The notes beneath the pieces were generated by a model, which saw only the letters and a program-made list of their open reading frames with translations, was not told where the DNA came from and did not search any database. Below, piece after piece: positions 43,690-51,773 of a stretch of DNA of 64,000 nt. The translations under genes and the position numbers were made by a program. The stretch lies in assembly GCA_965372405.1 (NCBI GenBank), contig CBDVCE010000006.1, positions 1 to 64,000 on the forward strand. Reading direction: 5' to 3'. The stretch comes from Sunxiuqinia sp965372405 (GTDB taxonomy: Bacteria > Bacteroidota > Bacteroidia > Bacteroidales > Prolixibacteraceae). Numbering within the stretch: the first letter of the stretch is position 1; the number at the start of each line of letters is the position of its first letter.

Positions 43690-44394
43690 TTAACTATTAA
43701 GCTCAACCATATGAGAAACTGCCCTTTCAATGATCTCTTTATTAAATTTCGAACCAGTAGAATAATCATTCTGAATTATTGTAGCAATCTCTTCAAGTGT
43801 TTTACCTTCAAATTTTGGATATGTATTTTCAAATATCAATTCTGGATGTTTACTTAACTCTTTGATTATTGAAACATCTGCACTATTATCATTTTTGCTG
43901 AGAAATGAAGCAATCGATTTTTCATATTCAGTTCGATCAACGAAATCGACAACTTTTATATCCACTAAGGTTTTTATTTGTTTCCAAACATCTTTAAAAT
44001 TTTTCTTCCCTTCTTTATAAGCCTCCAATGAAATCTCAATCTCATCCTTCAATATGCCTGAGTATAGTAATTTCGGAGTAGATCTTCGAATCCCTTCTGA
44101 TTCAAGAAATCGTAAAAATTTAATTCCATCTACGCCATCTGTCTCATCATCGAAATCAAAATCTATAGCGATTAAATCAAAATTAATACCCCGAAATTCT
44201 TTAATAAAAGCAGCTTTTACTTTATCTAAGTCTATTTTCCCTTTTGACAATAAATCCTCTCTTTCTCCACTTCCTAATAAAAATTGATAGCATTCAACTT
44301 TTATATCTTTCTTCTCACCTTCTCTAATTATATCATCGAGACTACCTGCTTCCTGTTGATTTTCATTGTCTATTATCAAACAAGTTTTTGCCAT
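43690..44394 (-). CDS. Receiver-domain-like protein with helical C-terminus
   Basis: 234 residues. The N-terminal 130 follow a receiver layout: 'TCLIIDNENQ' (acidic residues Asp9/Glu11 after strand 1), 'FDLIAIDFDFDDETDGVDGI' (partly quoted; candidate phospho-acceptor Asp78 after strand 3), and 'TPKLLYSG' (Ser112 as switch residue after strand 4). Features that differ: an extended segment between strands 2 and 3 and no clear conserved Lys after strand 5. The last 85 residues are helical with no DNA-binding motif recognised. It lies 2 bases after the ATPase/kinase gene, whose C-terminus looks like a histidine kinase, so the pair may exchange phosphate. Confidence 0.65.
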   Translation of the reverse strand: MAKTCLIIDNENQQEAGSLDDIIREGEKKDIKVECYQFLLGSGEREDLLSKGKIDLDKVKAAFIKEFRGINFDLIAIDFDFDDETDGVDGIKFLRFLESEGIRRSTPKLLYSGILKDEIEISLEAYKEGKKNFKDVWKQIKTLVDIKVVDFVDRTEYEKSIASFLSKNDNSADVSIIKELSKHPELIFENTYPKFEGKTLEEIATIIQNDYSTGSKFNKEIIERAVSHMVELNS

Positions 44395-44396
44395 AA

Positions 44397-47054
44397 TTAC
44401 ATAAATATTATTTCAAAACAAGCACCTTTTTGAATTACGTTATTATTCAAAAAACGAATACTTGCCTTCATTGATTTTAAAGTTTTTCTTACGGTATAAA
44501 GACCAATCCCAGACCCATCTGTTGTTGTTATGCCTAACTCAAAAATATCTTCTGGGTTTTTAAGGTGCAGCTTCAAGCCCTCTCCATCATCTGATATCAG
44601 TAATCTTATTGAGTCATTTTCATGTTTTGTAATTTCGAATACAATTCTTTTTGCACCAGCTTTATCCGAATTTGAAATTAAATCATCAAGAACGAGTGAT
44701 AATTCCAATACATTGAATTTCTTAATCAGAGACGCATTGTCATTGTTTGTAACTATAAATTCAATTTGATTCTTGTCATATATTACAGAATATATATCTA
44801 TATATTGAATGATATAATTAATGAGGTCAGCTGTTTGGCTATTAGCTTGTGTTTTAAAATTAGCTCTTGTAATCAATTTGCTAATTTTAAGCGCCTTCTC
44901 CGCATTAAACTTAATTATATGTAGCTTCTCTAATGATTCTTTTTTCTTTAGTGTATCATTTATTGTTTTTTCATAAAGAGTAGTTGCATTCAAATTAATT
45001 GCCTTAGCCGTGAGTTTAATATTATGAATTAGTCCTTTAGCTTCTTGACTAATTCCTTTCGCAGAAGCCTTCAGATATGTATTCTTCTCACGTTCAAGTT
45101 CCAGTCGTTCTTCTAATTCCTTTTTTTCACGTTCTACTCTTTCCGTCTTCTCTTCTGCCTCTACTCTCCGTGACTCCTCTTCTTGCCAAACTTTTAAATC
45201 TCTTAAATAAACTTTTTCATTCTTTTGAATTTCATTGAGAAATTCTTCATTACCAGTTTTGCGTGCAATATTTTTCAATTTCTCAAAATGAGATACTTGC
45301 TGCTCTGAAATTTCAGATTGAATATACTTTATAAGTTTAGGAGAATAGTCCTCAAGTTCAACACCTTGCTGTCCTGAAATATCCTCAACAAAATCGACAA
45401 TTTGATTTCGAGCTGTTAAATCTAATTTTTCCTCCTTGTTCCCAGTTCGTTTTTTTATCTTCCATAAAATTGGTTCAATATATTTTTCGAGTTTTTTTAA
45501 TGACGATTGGAAAAAATCATTTAACTCAAAAGTGCCAGGAGATTCAATTAATCCACCATCTCTACTTGTTGTTTCAACGAAATACTCTGATTTGTTCCCA
45601 ATTTCTACACTTCCTATTATTTCTCTACTTCCTAAATACCTACTATAACCTTGAGATTTTCTTCGGTTAATCCCGAATGGATCATGTTCTGGTTTACCAT
45701 AAGGTAAAACTCGAAATCCATTGTTAAATAAAAATACTGAACCAAAATTGACAGAATCAATTTTCATCCTTTTCTTAAAGTTTATTTTAGCTGAACGATT
45801 TAAATAAAAGACCTGAATTGTTGAGTTTGCAGGAATATAATTAAAACTATTACTTTCTTTTATTCTATAAATTAACTCTCCTCTATCAAGTAATTCTGTT
45901 ACGATAAAATTTGAATCCTCACTAATCTTAACAAAAATTTGAGTTGTTTTAATTTTAAGAATATCAAAAACAAAGTTTTTTACATTTCCATTAACAATAC
46001 TTCTATAATTATAATTCTTTAATTTTCTAATCCGTTCATCCTCTTCCAACTCTCTTTCATCAATAACTTCAATCTCAAAATTACTTTTCCCTTCTGACGA
46101 AATAGAAGAAAATGGATTAATTAATTTTTCTAAGGACTCTTTAAGTTCAAGCTTTTTGCGTCTATTCCAAACCGTTCTTAAATTCGAAATTTGTAGAATT
46201 AACCCATGCTCAAACCCATCAAAAGAGGTTGTCATTCCTTCCTTGTAAACTACATCAATATCATCAAATTCTTTTGTTGAACTCTTATCATATTGATCCC
46301 AATTGAAATTAAGATCCCAATAGGTTGAATCATTTATTTTCCGTGTCTTTAAACTAAGCTTGCTTCCAAGGCTATCTGCCGAGAACCTCCCAATTCCTTT
46401 TGCTCCCGCATAGTTTCTATGAGGATTAATTTTATCTCGGTAAGTATTATTCCGGTTCTCTTCAAATTCTTCATCCTCAACGCCAGCGCTCTTTGCAGAG
46501 TACGCCACAAATAACCATTTATTGATGATATCCTTTCTATTCATTCCTTTCCCATCATCCCAAATAGTTATTCTATCATTTTCGAATATCACTTTGACTA
46601 ATGTCGCGTGTGCATCAAAGGAATTCTTCACTAGTTCAAACACAGCAACAAATTCATCAGTAATTAGCTCCTTTCCTAAGATGTTTTTTAAATACGAACT
46701 TATTCGAAACTTGAACTCATCAAATTCTTCTGTGGGTTCTTCATCCACATTTTCTTCTGGTGTTGTCGTTTTTATATGTTTTTCCCAAATTTTAGGAATT
46801 AGTGAATTCGGATGATTTCTCCCAGTTTTTTTTGAATCTACAGCTCTAAAACCTAAAAGTTGGTTCTCTACTGATCTAACTGTACGCCCCAAATTATCTG
46901 CCAGAAGATGAATTTTAGGATTGTTTTCATGAATTCCTTTGCCATTTATCTCTATATATAAATCACAAACTTGCTCTAGCTCTTCCCTTGAAAAAGGAGT
47001 ACCAGAAAGCTCATTTTTTTCTCCACCTGTTATTCTTCTGTATCGTTTAACCAT
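44397..47054 (-). CDS. Dual-ATPase protein: N-terminal MORC/Hsp90-like GHKL plus C-terminal histidine-kinase core
   Basis: 885 residues. Residues 18-75 ('FSREELEQVCDLYIEI', 'LADNLGRTVRSVENQLLGF') resemble the helical domain at the N-terminus of some restriction-linked HNH proteins. A first GHKL ATPase follows: 'ELVKNSFDAHA' (140-150), 'WDDGKGM' (165-171), 'GAKGIGRFSADSLG' (217-230), as in MORC, MutL and Hsp90. After a transducer-like middle comes a charged coiled coil (about 610-665). Then a DHp-like helix with His677 ('GLIHNIK') and a second, kinase-type ATPase: Asn795 ('LISNSDKAGAK'), 'DDGEG' (822-826), 'GSGIGL' (847-852). It overlaps the methyltransferase gene by 8 bases. MORC-like ATPases are known in restriction-modification contexts; the kinase fusion is unusual to me. 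Confidence 0.8.
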   Translation of the reverse strand: MVKRYRRITGGEKNELSGTPFSREELEQVCDLYIEINGKGIHENNPKIHLLADNLGRTVRSVENQLLGFRAVDSKKTGRNHPNSLIPKIWEKHIKTTTPEENVDEEPTEEFDEFKFRISSYLKNILGKELITDEFVAVFELVKNSFDAHATLVKVIFENDRITIWDDGKGMNRKDIINKWLFVAYSAKSAGVEDEEFEENRNNTYRDKINPHRNYAGAKGIGRFSADSLGSKLSLKTRKINDSTYWDLNFNWDQYDKSSTKEFDDIDVVYKEGMTTSFDGFEHGLILQISNLRTVWNRRKKLELKESLEKLINPFSSISSEGKSNFEIEVIDERELEEDERIRKLKNYNYRSIVNGNVKNFVFDILKIKTTQIFVKISEDSNFIVTELLDRGELIYRIKESNSFNYIPANSTIQVFYLNRSAKINFKKRMKIDSVNFGSVFLFNNGFRVLPYGKPEHDPFGINRRKSQGYSRYLGSREIIGSVEIGNKSEYFVETTSRDGGLIESPGTFELNDFFQSSLKKLEKYIEPILWKIKKRTGNKEEKLDLTARNQIVDFVEDISGQQGVELEDYSPKLIKYIQSEISEQQVSHFEKLKNIARKTGNEEFLNEIQKNEKVYLRDLKVWQEEESRRVEAEEKTERVEREKKELEERLELEREKNTYLKASAKGISQEAKGLIHNIKLTAKAINLNATTLYEKTINDTLKKKESLEKLHIIKFNAEKALKISKLITRANFKTQANSQTADLINYIIQYIDIYSVIYDKNQIEFIVTNNDNASLIKKFNVLELSLVLDDLISNSDKAGAKRIVFEITKHENDSIRLLISDDGEGLKLHLKNPEDIFELGITTTDGSGIGLYTVRKTLKSMKASIRFLNNNVIQKGACFEIIFM

Positions 47055-48654
47055 TTGAGATTCTATCTAAAAGGTTCTTAATTGTTACTCCCAGTTCTTT
47101 TGCAAGTAGTGGAGGTACAGCGTTCCCTACTTGAGTATATTGTGGTACTTCAAATTTCCTCATTTTACCACCCGTAGTAACCTTTGAACGGAACTCAAAC
47201 CAATCAGGAAACGATTGAAACCTTGCCATCTCTCGTACGGTTAAAGTTCTTGGACTCTCCATGTGATAATGACAAAGATCATCTGGGATTGTTAACTGTG
47301 CAGGGGCCGGTTCAAATTCTCTTAAAGCTCTTTGTGAGTGTTTCTTTGAAGGAATTGAAAGTATTAATTCTCTTACTTCCTCCAAATTAGTAGGCTTTTT
47401 AAAAAACTCGTGTCCATTTTCATTGAACATGAGATAATAATTTGAGAATTCTTTAAACAAATTTTCAAATTGACTTAATTTCAAATCTCTTCCTTTAAAT
47501 AAATCTATAGCTTCTTTCTTAAGCCCATTCTGAAATTCATTGATTACTTGAAAAAATCTAAATCTTGCTTTAACATCAAATCTATGTGCTCTTGGATCGT
47601 GGTTTGGAATTATCTGGTCCTTCTTTTTTAAGTTTTTAAATGTTGTATTTAATCTAACGGGGTAGTTTCCTTGTAGGTCATCAATCCAATATTTAATATC
47701 TGTTCTTCTTATATCTCCAATTGCATCACTAACTGTGATAAAACTATTTTTTTTTGTTTTAATCCAAGGGAATAAGAACCCATCAAACAATTTACTTTCA
47801 GATTCTATATCGTAATATTTAAAATCTCTTATTGTAATCTTGCTTAGAGCCTTTCTATTCTTATGTACTTTATCATAGAAAGTTTTTGAAAGATCAAGAG
47901 CCGGATGGTCTTCTGATTCTTCCTTAATGCGATTAAAAATATCTTCTCTAAAAGCCAGCAATATAAACCTTGGACGATTTTGTGGTACACCAAAGTATTT
48001 TGAATTTAGCATCATGCAAACTGGAACAAATCCTTCAAGAGAGAAGGCCTTTGACACCTCTAACCAAGCATAATATTTTTCACCATTTTCAGTGAAAGGA
48101 GAAGTGATCCCTTTAACATTTTCCAATAAGACTACTTTTGGTTTGATTAGTCCAGCAAATTTTGCAAATGATAAAGGCAATTGATTTTTTTGATTATTCT
48201 TCTCACGTTTTCCTGCTAAACTAAAACTTTGGCATGGTGGTCCACCAGAGAGCAAATCAATATCTTCCTTAACAATCGATTCAACAATGGATGGTTTCTT
48301 ATTGAAGAACTCTAATAAATCGTCAATATTTCCAACTAATAATTTTTCCTTCAAACTAACTTCATCATCTAAATCTGAGAACTCTGCATGATCTACATCG
48401 AAGGGATTTTCTCTTAATCTCTCATTTAAATTATTTTTCTCAAACTTGCTCTTGATCCATAATACGTTATCAGATATGTCTCCTGATTCAGCCTTTGATT
48501 TTAAATCTTCGTTTAAGATATTGAATGCAAATGTTTCACTTGCCATAGAAGACAATTCATTTGCAAAAAAAAGATCAAATCCTGCTGCATCTAATCCTAG
48601 GCTCATCCCCCCACAACCTGCAAAAAGTTCTATGTGTTTTTTCCTTTTCCCCAT
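47047..48654 (-). CDS. DNA (cytosine-5-)-methyltransferase
   Basis: About 535 residues from ATG 48654, which puts motif I at residue 8-20; ATG 48684 is in frame and adds 10 residues. Motif I 'ELFAGCGGMSLGLDAAGF', motif IV 'LSGGPPCQSFSLAGKR' with the catalytic Cys about residue 141, motif VI 'LLENVKGI', motif VIII 'QNRPRFILLA', motifs IX-X 'RTLTVREMARFQSFPDWF' and 'QVGNAVPPLLAKELG'. It is longer than most (320-450 residues): about 80 extra residues lie between motifs I and IV and about 150 in the target-recognition part. It is the first gene of a four-gene operon. No restriction endonuclease of a known type is adjacent. Confidence 0.93.
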   Translation of the reverse strand: MGKRKKHIELFAGCGGMSLGLDAAGFDLFFANELSSMASETFAFNILNEDLKSKAESGDISDNVLWIKSKFEKNNLNERLRENPFDVDHAEFSDLDDEVSLKEKLLVGNIDDLLEFFNKKPSIVESIVKEDIDLLSGGPPCQSFSLAGKREKNNQKNQLPLSFAKFAGLIKPKVVLLENVKGITSPFTENGEKYYAWLEVSKAFSLEGFVPVCMMLNSKYFGVPQNRPRFILLAFREDIFNRIKEESEDHPALDLSKTFYDKVHKNRKALSKITIRDFKYYDIESESKLFDGFLFPWIKTKKNSFITVSDAIGDIRRTDIKYWIDDLQGNYPVRLNTTFKNLKKKDQIIPNHDPRAHRFDVKARFRFFQVINEFQNGLKKEAIDLFKGRDLKLSQFENLFKEFSNYYLMFNENGHEFFKKPTNLEEVRELILSIPSKKHSQRALREFEPAPAQLTIPDDLCHYHMESPRTLTVREMARFQSFPDWFEFRSKVTTGGKMRKFEVPQYTQVGNAVPPLLAKELGVTIKNLLDRISNG

Positions 48655-48812
48655 TATATATTCATAACCCTTGAATTTTAGCATGAAGATAATCTTATTT
48701 TATAGAAACTTGAAAGCCTTTTTATTAAGATATTAAGTTCAGAACCTTCTCTATGCCACGTCCTCTTTGACTTGAAGCTAGGTGTTAGTTGTTTATAACG
48801 AATCTTCCAAAA

Positions 48813-48837
48813 CAAAAAAAGGCAGAGAGCCTCTGCC
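48813..48837 (-). terminator. Strong minus-strand terminator upstream of the methyltransferase gene
   Basis: On the minus strand GGCAGAG-GCT-CTCTGCC is followed by TTTTTTTG. It closes whatever is transcribed from the right (small structured region and histidine kinase) and isolates the methyltransferase operon, whose own promoter must lie between 48685 and 48812. Confidence 0.85.
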
Positions 48838-48839
48838 CT

Positions 48840-48946
48840 CTGCCATGCTGTTAACTTAAAAATCCCCCTATGAAAAGGGATTATGGTCTTCCCAACCATA
48901 TTTTTGCCAGCACTTTGCGGTAGAACCACAAAGCACCAATTGACAT
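48840..48946 (-). other. Structured region with a 21-codon open frame
   Basis: Minus-strand ATG 48946 to TAA 48881 encodes 21 residues, MSIGALWFYRKVLAKIWLGRP, basic and amphipathic. The same DNA folds into successive small hairpins: CTTTGTGG/CCGCAAAG, ATGGT/ACCAT, and AATCCC/GGGATT, just before the terminator. It could be a small RNA, a short peptide gene or a decayed element. No protein homology is claimed. Confidence 0.3.
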
Positions 48947-48952
48947 TTCTTT

Positions 48953-48982
48953 AGAAAGGCAGGAGGAATTCCCTCCTGCCTT
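48953..48982 (-). terminator. Palindromic hairpin, possible terminator of the histidine kinase gene
   Basis: AAGGCAGGAGG and CCTCCTGCCTT form a perfect 11-bp stem around 5 bases, followed on the minus strand by TTTCT. It lies 57 bases past the kinase stop. Confidence 0.6.
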
Positions 48983-49038
48983 AGAGCCCACCAAAATCGG
49001 CAGCTCATCGCTTCGCCCCTCACGAGTATTTATATCGC

Positions 49039-50127
49039 TCATTCTGATATGCTTTTGGTATCATGATAAGGAATGGTGAAAATGAAATTGCTTCCTTCTC
49101 CCAGCATGCTTTCTGCCCACAGTTTTCCTCCGTGTATATCAATAAAGTTCCTGGAGATTGACAGGCCAATACCATTTCCAAACTCACCTTTGGTTCCATT
49201 CTGCCTGCTTACTGTGCCTGATAAATTAAACCCGTCAAGCTGTTTCTCATCCATTCCAATGCCATAGTCACGAACCGAGAATAGGATCGATTCACAGGTT
49301 TTTTTCACGGTTATTTCAATTGTTTTTCCCTGATGACTAAACTTAATGGCATTGCTTATCAGGTTGCGGATGGCGCTTGCAATCATATTCTTATCAAGAG
49401 TAGCATAGAGGTTTTTGGGAATGATTGTCCTTATTTTTAAATGTTTTATGCAGGTAACAACTCTTAGTTCTTCAATTACCGAAAGTACAAATTCATGCAG
49501 GTGTACTTTTTCGTATTTAGGTTTAATATTCCCGGTATTGGAAAGTGCCCACTCCAGTAACTTATTGGTGGTGTTTAGTGCATCCTGAATGCAGCTTTTA
49601 AGAAGCGTTACATTTACATCTGCACTTTCGTAGTCCTTAGTCCTTACACTATCCTGCAAAAAGTCTGAGTAAAGGTATAAACCACTAAACGGAGTTTTTA
49701 AATCGTGGGCAATCATTTTAAAAAACTCATTAAGTGAATTGTTCTGTTGTTCAAGCTTTTTCTGTTGTTGTATAATATCGGTGATATCTGAGAAAAAAGC
49801 CATTAGCCCAATTTCTTTTTGCCCTTTAATTAATGGTGAAGTGTAAATACTAATCCATTTCTGCGTTCCGTCTTCCAGTGTTGCCGTTAGTTTGTTCCCA
49901 TTTTTAATATTCCCATTCAAAAGGGCTTTTACCAGCTGCCTTTCATTGAGTATATTATTGCTGGTTTCTGGTGCAGGAAACAGTTTTATCAGCTGGGCGC
50001 AACAAGTCTCACTAACCACATCGTTTTTATATATAATTTCGGTTTGTGGGGTATTGGTAAGAATGATAGCCGCTGGCAAATGGTTGACCAGGATAGAAAA
50101 TAACTTATCGTTTTCAGGGTGCTTCAT
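49039..50127 (-). CDS. Orphan PAS-type sensor histidine kinase
   Basis: 362 residues from ATG 50127; the frame extends to TTG 50178, but no ATG lies there. No transmembrane segment, so cytoplasmic. Residues about 8-125 are a PAS-like sensor ('LPAAIILTNTPQTEIIYKN', 'WISIYTSPLIKGQKEIGLMAFFSDITDI', partly quoted). The HisKA motif is 'FKMIAHDLKTPFSGL' (phospho-accepting His). HATPase_c has 'IRNLISNAIKFSH' (N box), 'VRDYGIGMD' (G1) and 'GNGIGLSIS' (G2). No response regulator is next to it. It lies between large hairpins on both sides, which may mean it arrived as a unit. Confidence 0.88.
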   Translation of the reverse strand: MKHPENDKLFSILVNHLPAAIILTNTPQTEIIYKNDVVSETCCAQLIKLFPAPETSNNILNERQLVKALLNGNIKNGNKLTATLEDGTQKWISIYTSPLIKGQKEIGLMAFFSDITDIIQQQKKLEQQNNSLNEFFKMIAHDLKTPFSGLYLYSDFLQDSVRTKDYESADVNVTLLKSCIQDALNTTNKLLEWALSNTGNIKPKYEKVHLHEFVLSVIEELRVVTCIKHLKIRTIIPKNLYATLDKNMIASAIRNLISNAIKFSHQGKTIEITVKKTCESILFSVRDYGIGMDEKQLDGFNLSGTVSRQNGTKGEFGNGIGLSISRNFIDIHGGKLWAESMLGEGSNFIFTIPYHDTKSISE

Positions 50128-50180
50128 AGCAATAGTTTTTACTGCCTTAGCCCCAAAGACGGTGATGTTTTTACACAAAA

Positions 50181-50331
50181 AAGCGTGAGGCTTAGCTTAT
50201 CCAAAGTAGAGGTATCACCAAACACCACGCACCAAATAAGTTCACCCCACGCCGTAACGGGAGCGTTTTACTTATTATTCATGGTGCTTTAAATTGGTGA
50301 TTTTCTACTTCCAGAATAAAAGCTAACGCTT
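50181..50331. repeat. Long imperfect inverted repeat upstream of the histidine kinase gene
   Basis: Nested complementary arms with small bulges: AAGCGT (50181-) with ACGCTT (50326-); TTAGCTTAT with ATAAAAGCTA; AAGTAGA (50204-50210) with TCTACTT (50304-50310); ATCACCAA (50214-50221) with TTGGTGAT (50294-50301); GCACCAAATAAG (50229-50240) with CTTATT (50271-50276) and TGGTGC (50282-50287); ACGC with GCGT around a CCGTAACGG core. The whole could fold as one bulged hairpin of about 150 bases. This could be a structured leader, a MITE or a recombination site. Confidence 0.65.
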
Positions 50332-50340
50332 TCTATTTTT

Positions 50341-50788
50341 TCGGGCAGTGAACTACTAGCAGCTCAAGCCCTTTATGTCATTCAAATTCGTTTTATACCA
50401 TATCTTGTTTTAAGAGTGTATGGCAAAGTTAACTAAAAAAATGTTTTAGATGGATGCTAATTTGAGGATTTCATTTTGAGTGATATTCTCAGTTATATGA
50501 ATTTGTATAACTTTAATAGGATAAAATTGAAGTTTAATTTATTATAATCGTTAAAACCACCTCCTTTGGTGGTGGTTATGTTTAAAGGGCTGTGCCTTGA
50601 TGTTAATACAGCGAAATGTAAAATATCGAATAAGAAATATCCAATCAGAAACTTCCTTGCTAGTCCTTTTACATTTTTTGTTCCTTATTCCTTATTTTGA
50701 CTTTCTATGTTATTTCCTCTGGAAGCGCCCTGTGGGTGCAAATCAAGACCACCTTCTTTGAGGGTGGATATTTATTGATTTTTGTTTG
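50341..50788. other. Intergenic DNA without a recognisable gene
   Basis: No credible gene on either strand. It contains a hairpin AACCACC/GGTGGTT (50555-50577) and a related ACCACC...GGTGG (about 50750-50767), both of the form 'accacctyctttgrgggtgg'. Between them is AT-rich sequence. Confidence 0.5.
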
Positions 50789-50938
50789 ATGACAAAGGAT
50801 GAGCTTAAAAAGAATATTGGTTTGCGAATAGTTGAGCTACGGACTTAAAAAGGATGGAATCAGTCTGAATTAGCCCGTGCATGTGGCAAAGACAGGCAAG
50901 CCATTGAAAAGCTGGAAAACGGAAAAGTTAATCCATAA
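50789..50938 (+). pseudogene. Broken XRE-type helix-turn-helix gene
   Basis: ATG 50789 opens a frame 'MTKDELKKNIGLRIVELRT', then a TAA at 50846-50848, then without a gap 'KGWNQSELARACGKDRQAIE' and 'KLENGKVNP' before a TAA at 50936. The two parts join into a normal Cro/C1-type HTH (KGWNQSELA...DRQAIEKLENGKVNP), so one nonsense codon interrupts it and the C-terminus is lost. Confidence 0.75.
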
Positions 50939-51093
50939 ATGTGCTTTTGCGCCGATGTAATCCTTTTTACCGTTTAGTTTGTTGTAAACTAATGGAAACG
51001 TGCTTATTGTGTCGGGTTGGAATCTAAGCTGAGAGCGTTGGATAAGCCCGGATGTAACCGTTTAGTTTTTATACAAAAGGAAAGGAATTTAAA

Positions 51094-51729
51094 ATGGGTT
51101 CAGAAAAGAAAGTAAACATTACCCCTTTGCCAAACGGACCATATTTGGTAAAAGGCCTTGAAAATTTCAGCAATAAAAAGGGAGCTATAGAAACCATTGA
51201 AACCATGGCTTTGTGCAGGTGTGGTGGTTCGGGCAATAAACCCTTTTGCGATGGCACACATGCCAAAATCGGATTTTCTTCGGCAAAACTGGTGGGGCGC
51301 ACTACCGACCAGCGCGATAATTATGTGGGCAAAACAATTACCATACACGATAATAGGGGTATTTGTGCGCATGCAGGCTATTGCACCGATGGCATTGCTT
51401 CTGTTTTCCGCTTAAAAACCGAACCGTGGATTGTTCCGGATGCTGCGGAACGCGATGAGATTATTACCACCATAAATAAATGCCCGTCGGGAGCTTTAAG
51501 TTATTCGCTTAACGATGTTGAACACCGTAATCGCGAGGGGGCAGAAGGTATTTTTGTGGCACCCAATGGTCCGTATGTGGTTTCGGGAGCACCCGATCTT
51601 TTGGATACCGTTAGGGGAGAGGGGGCATCAACAGAGCATTTCACCATGTGCAGGTGTGGTGGTTCTAAAAACAAACCCTTTTGCGATGGTACACATTGGT
51701 ACAATAAATTCACCGACGATAAAAATTAG
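51094..51729 (+). CDS. Double CDGSH iron-sulfur protein with central Fer4_19 domain
   Basis: 211 residues. A CDGSH-type 2Fe-2S motif occurs twice: 'CRCGGSGNKPFCDGTH' about residues 42-57 and 'CRCGGSKNKPFCDGTH' about 187-202. Each has the C-x-C ... C-D-G-x-H ligand pattern of mitoNEET-like proteins. Between them is a divergent ferredoxin-like region with four cysteines (PF06902 type: 'GICAHAGYCTDGIASVF', 'INKCPSGALSYSL'). No leader; cytoplasmic. Probable electron-transfer or redox-sensing role. A purine-rich AAAGGAAAGGAA stretch precedes the ATG. The two CDGSH units suggest internal duplication. Confidence 0.9.
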   Translation: MGSEKKVNITPLPNGPYLVKGLENFSNKKGAIETIETMALCRCGGSGNKPFCDGTHAKIGFSSAKLVGRTTDQRDNYVGKTITIHDNRGICAHAGYCTDGIASVFRLKTEPWIVPDAAERDEIITTINKCPSGALSYSLNDVEHRNREGAEGIFVAPNGPYVVSGAPDLLDTVRGEGASTEHFTMCRCGGSKNKPFCDGTHWYNKFTDDKN

Positions 51730-51773
51730 AAGCTGCTTTTAGATTCGATTGCCGGATCAGAATCTCCATCAAC

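Noticed and set aside
48678..48929. 83-codon minus-strand frame overlapping the methyltransferase start
   Set aside because: It passes through a strong terminator and several hairpins, overlaps the methyltransferase start and has no recognisable domain.
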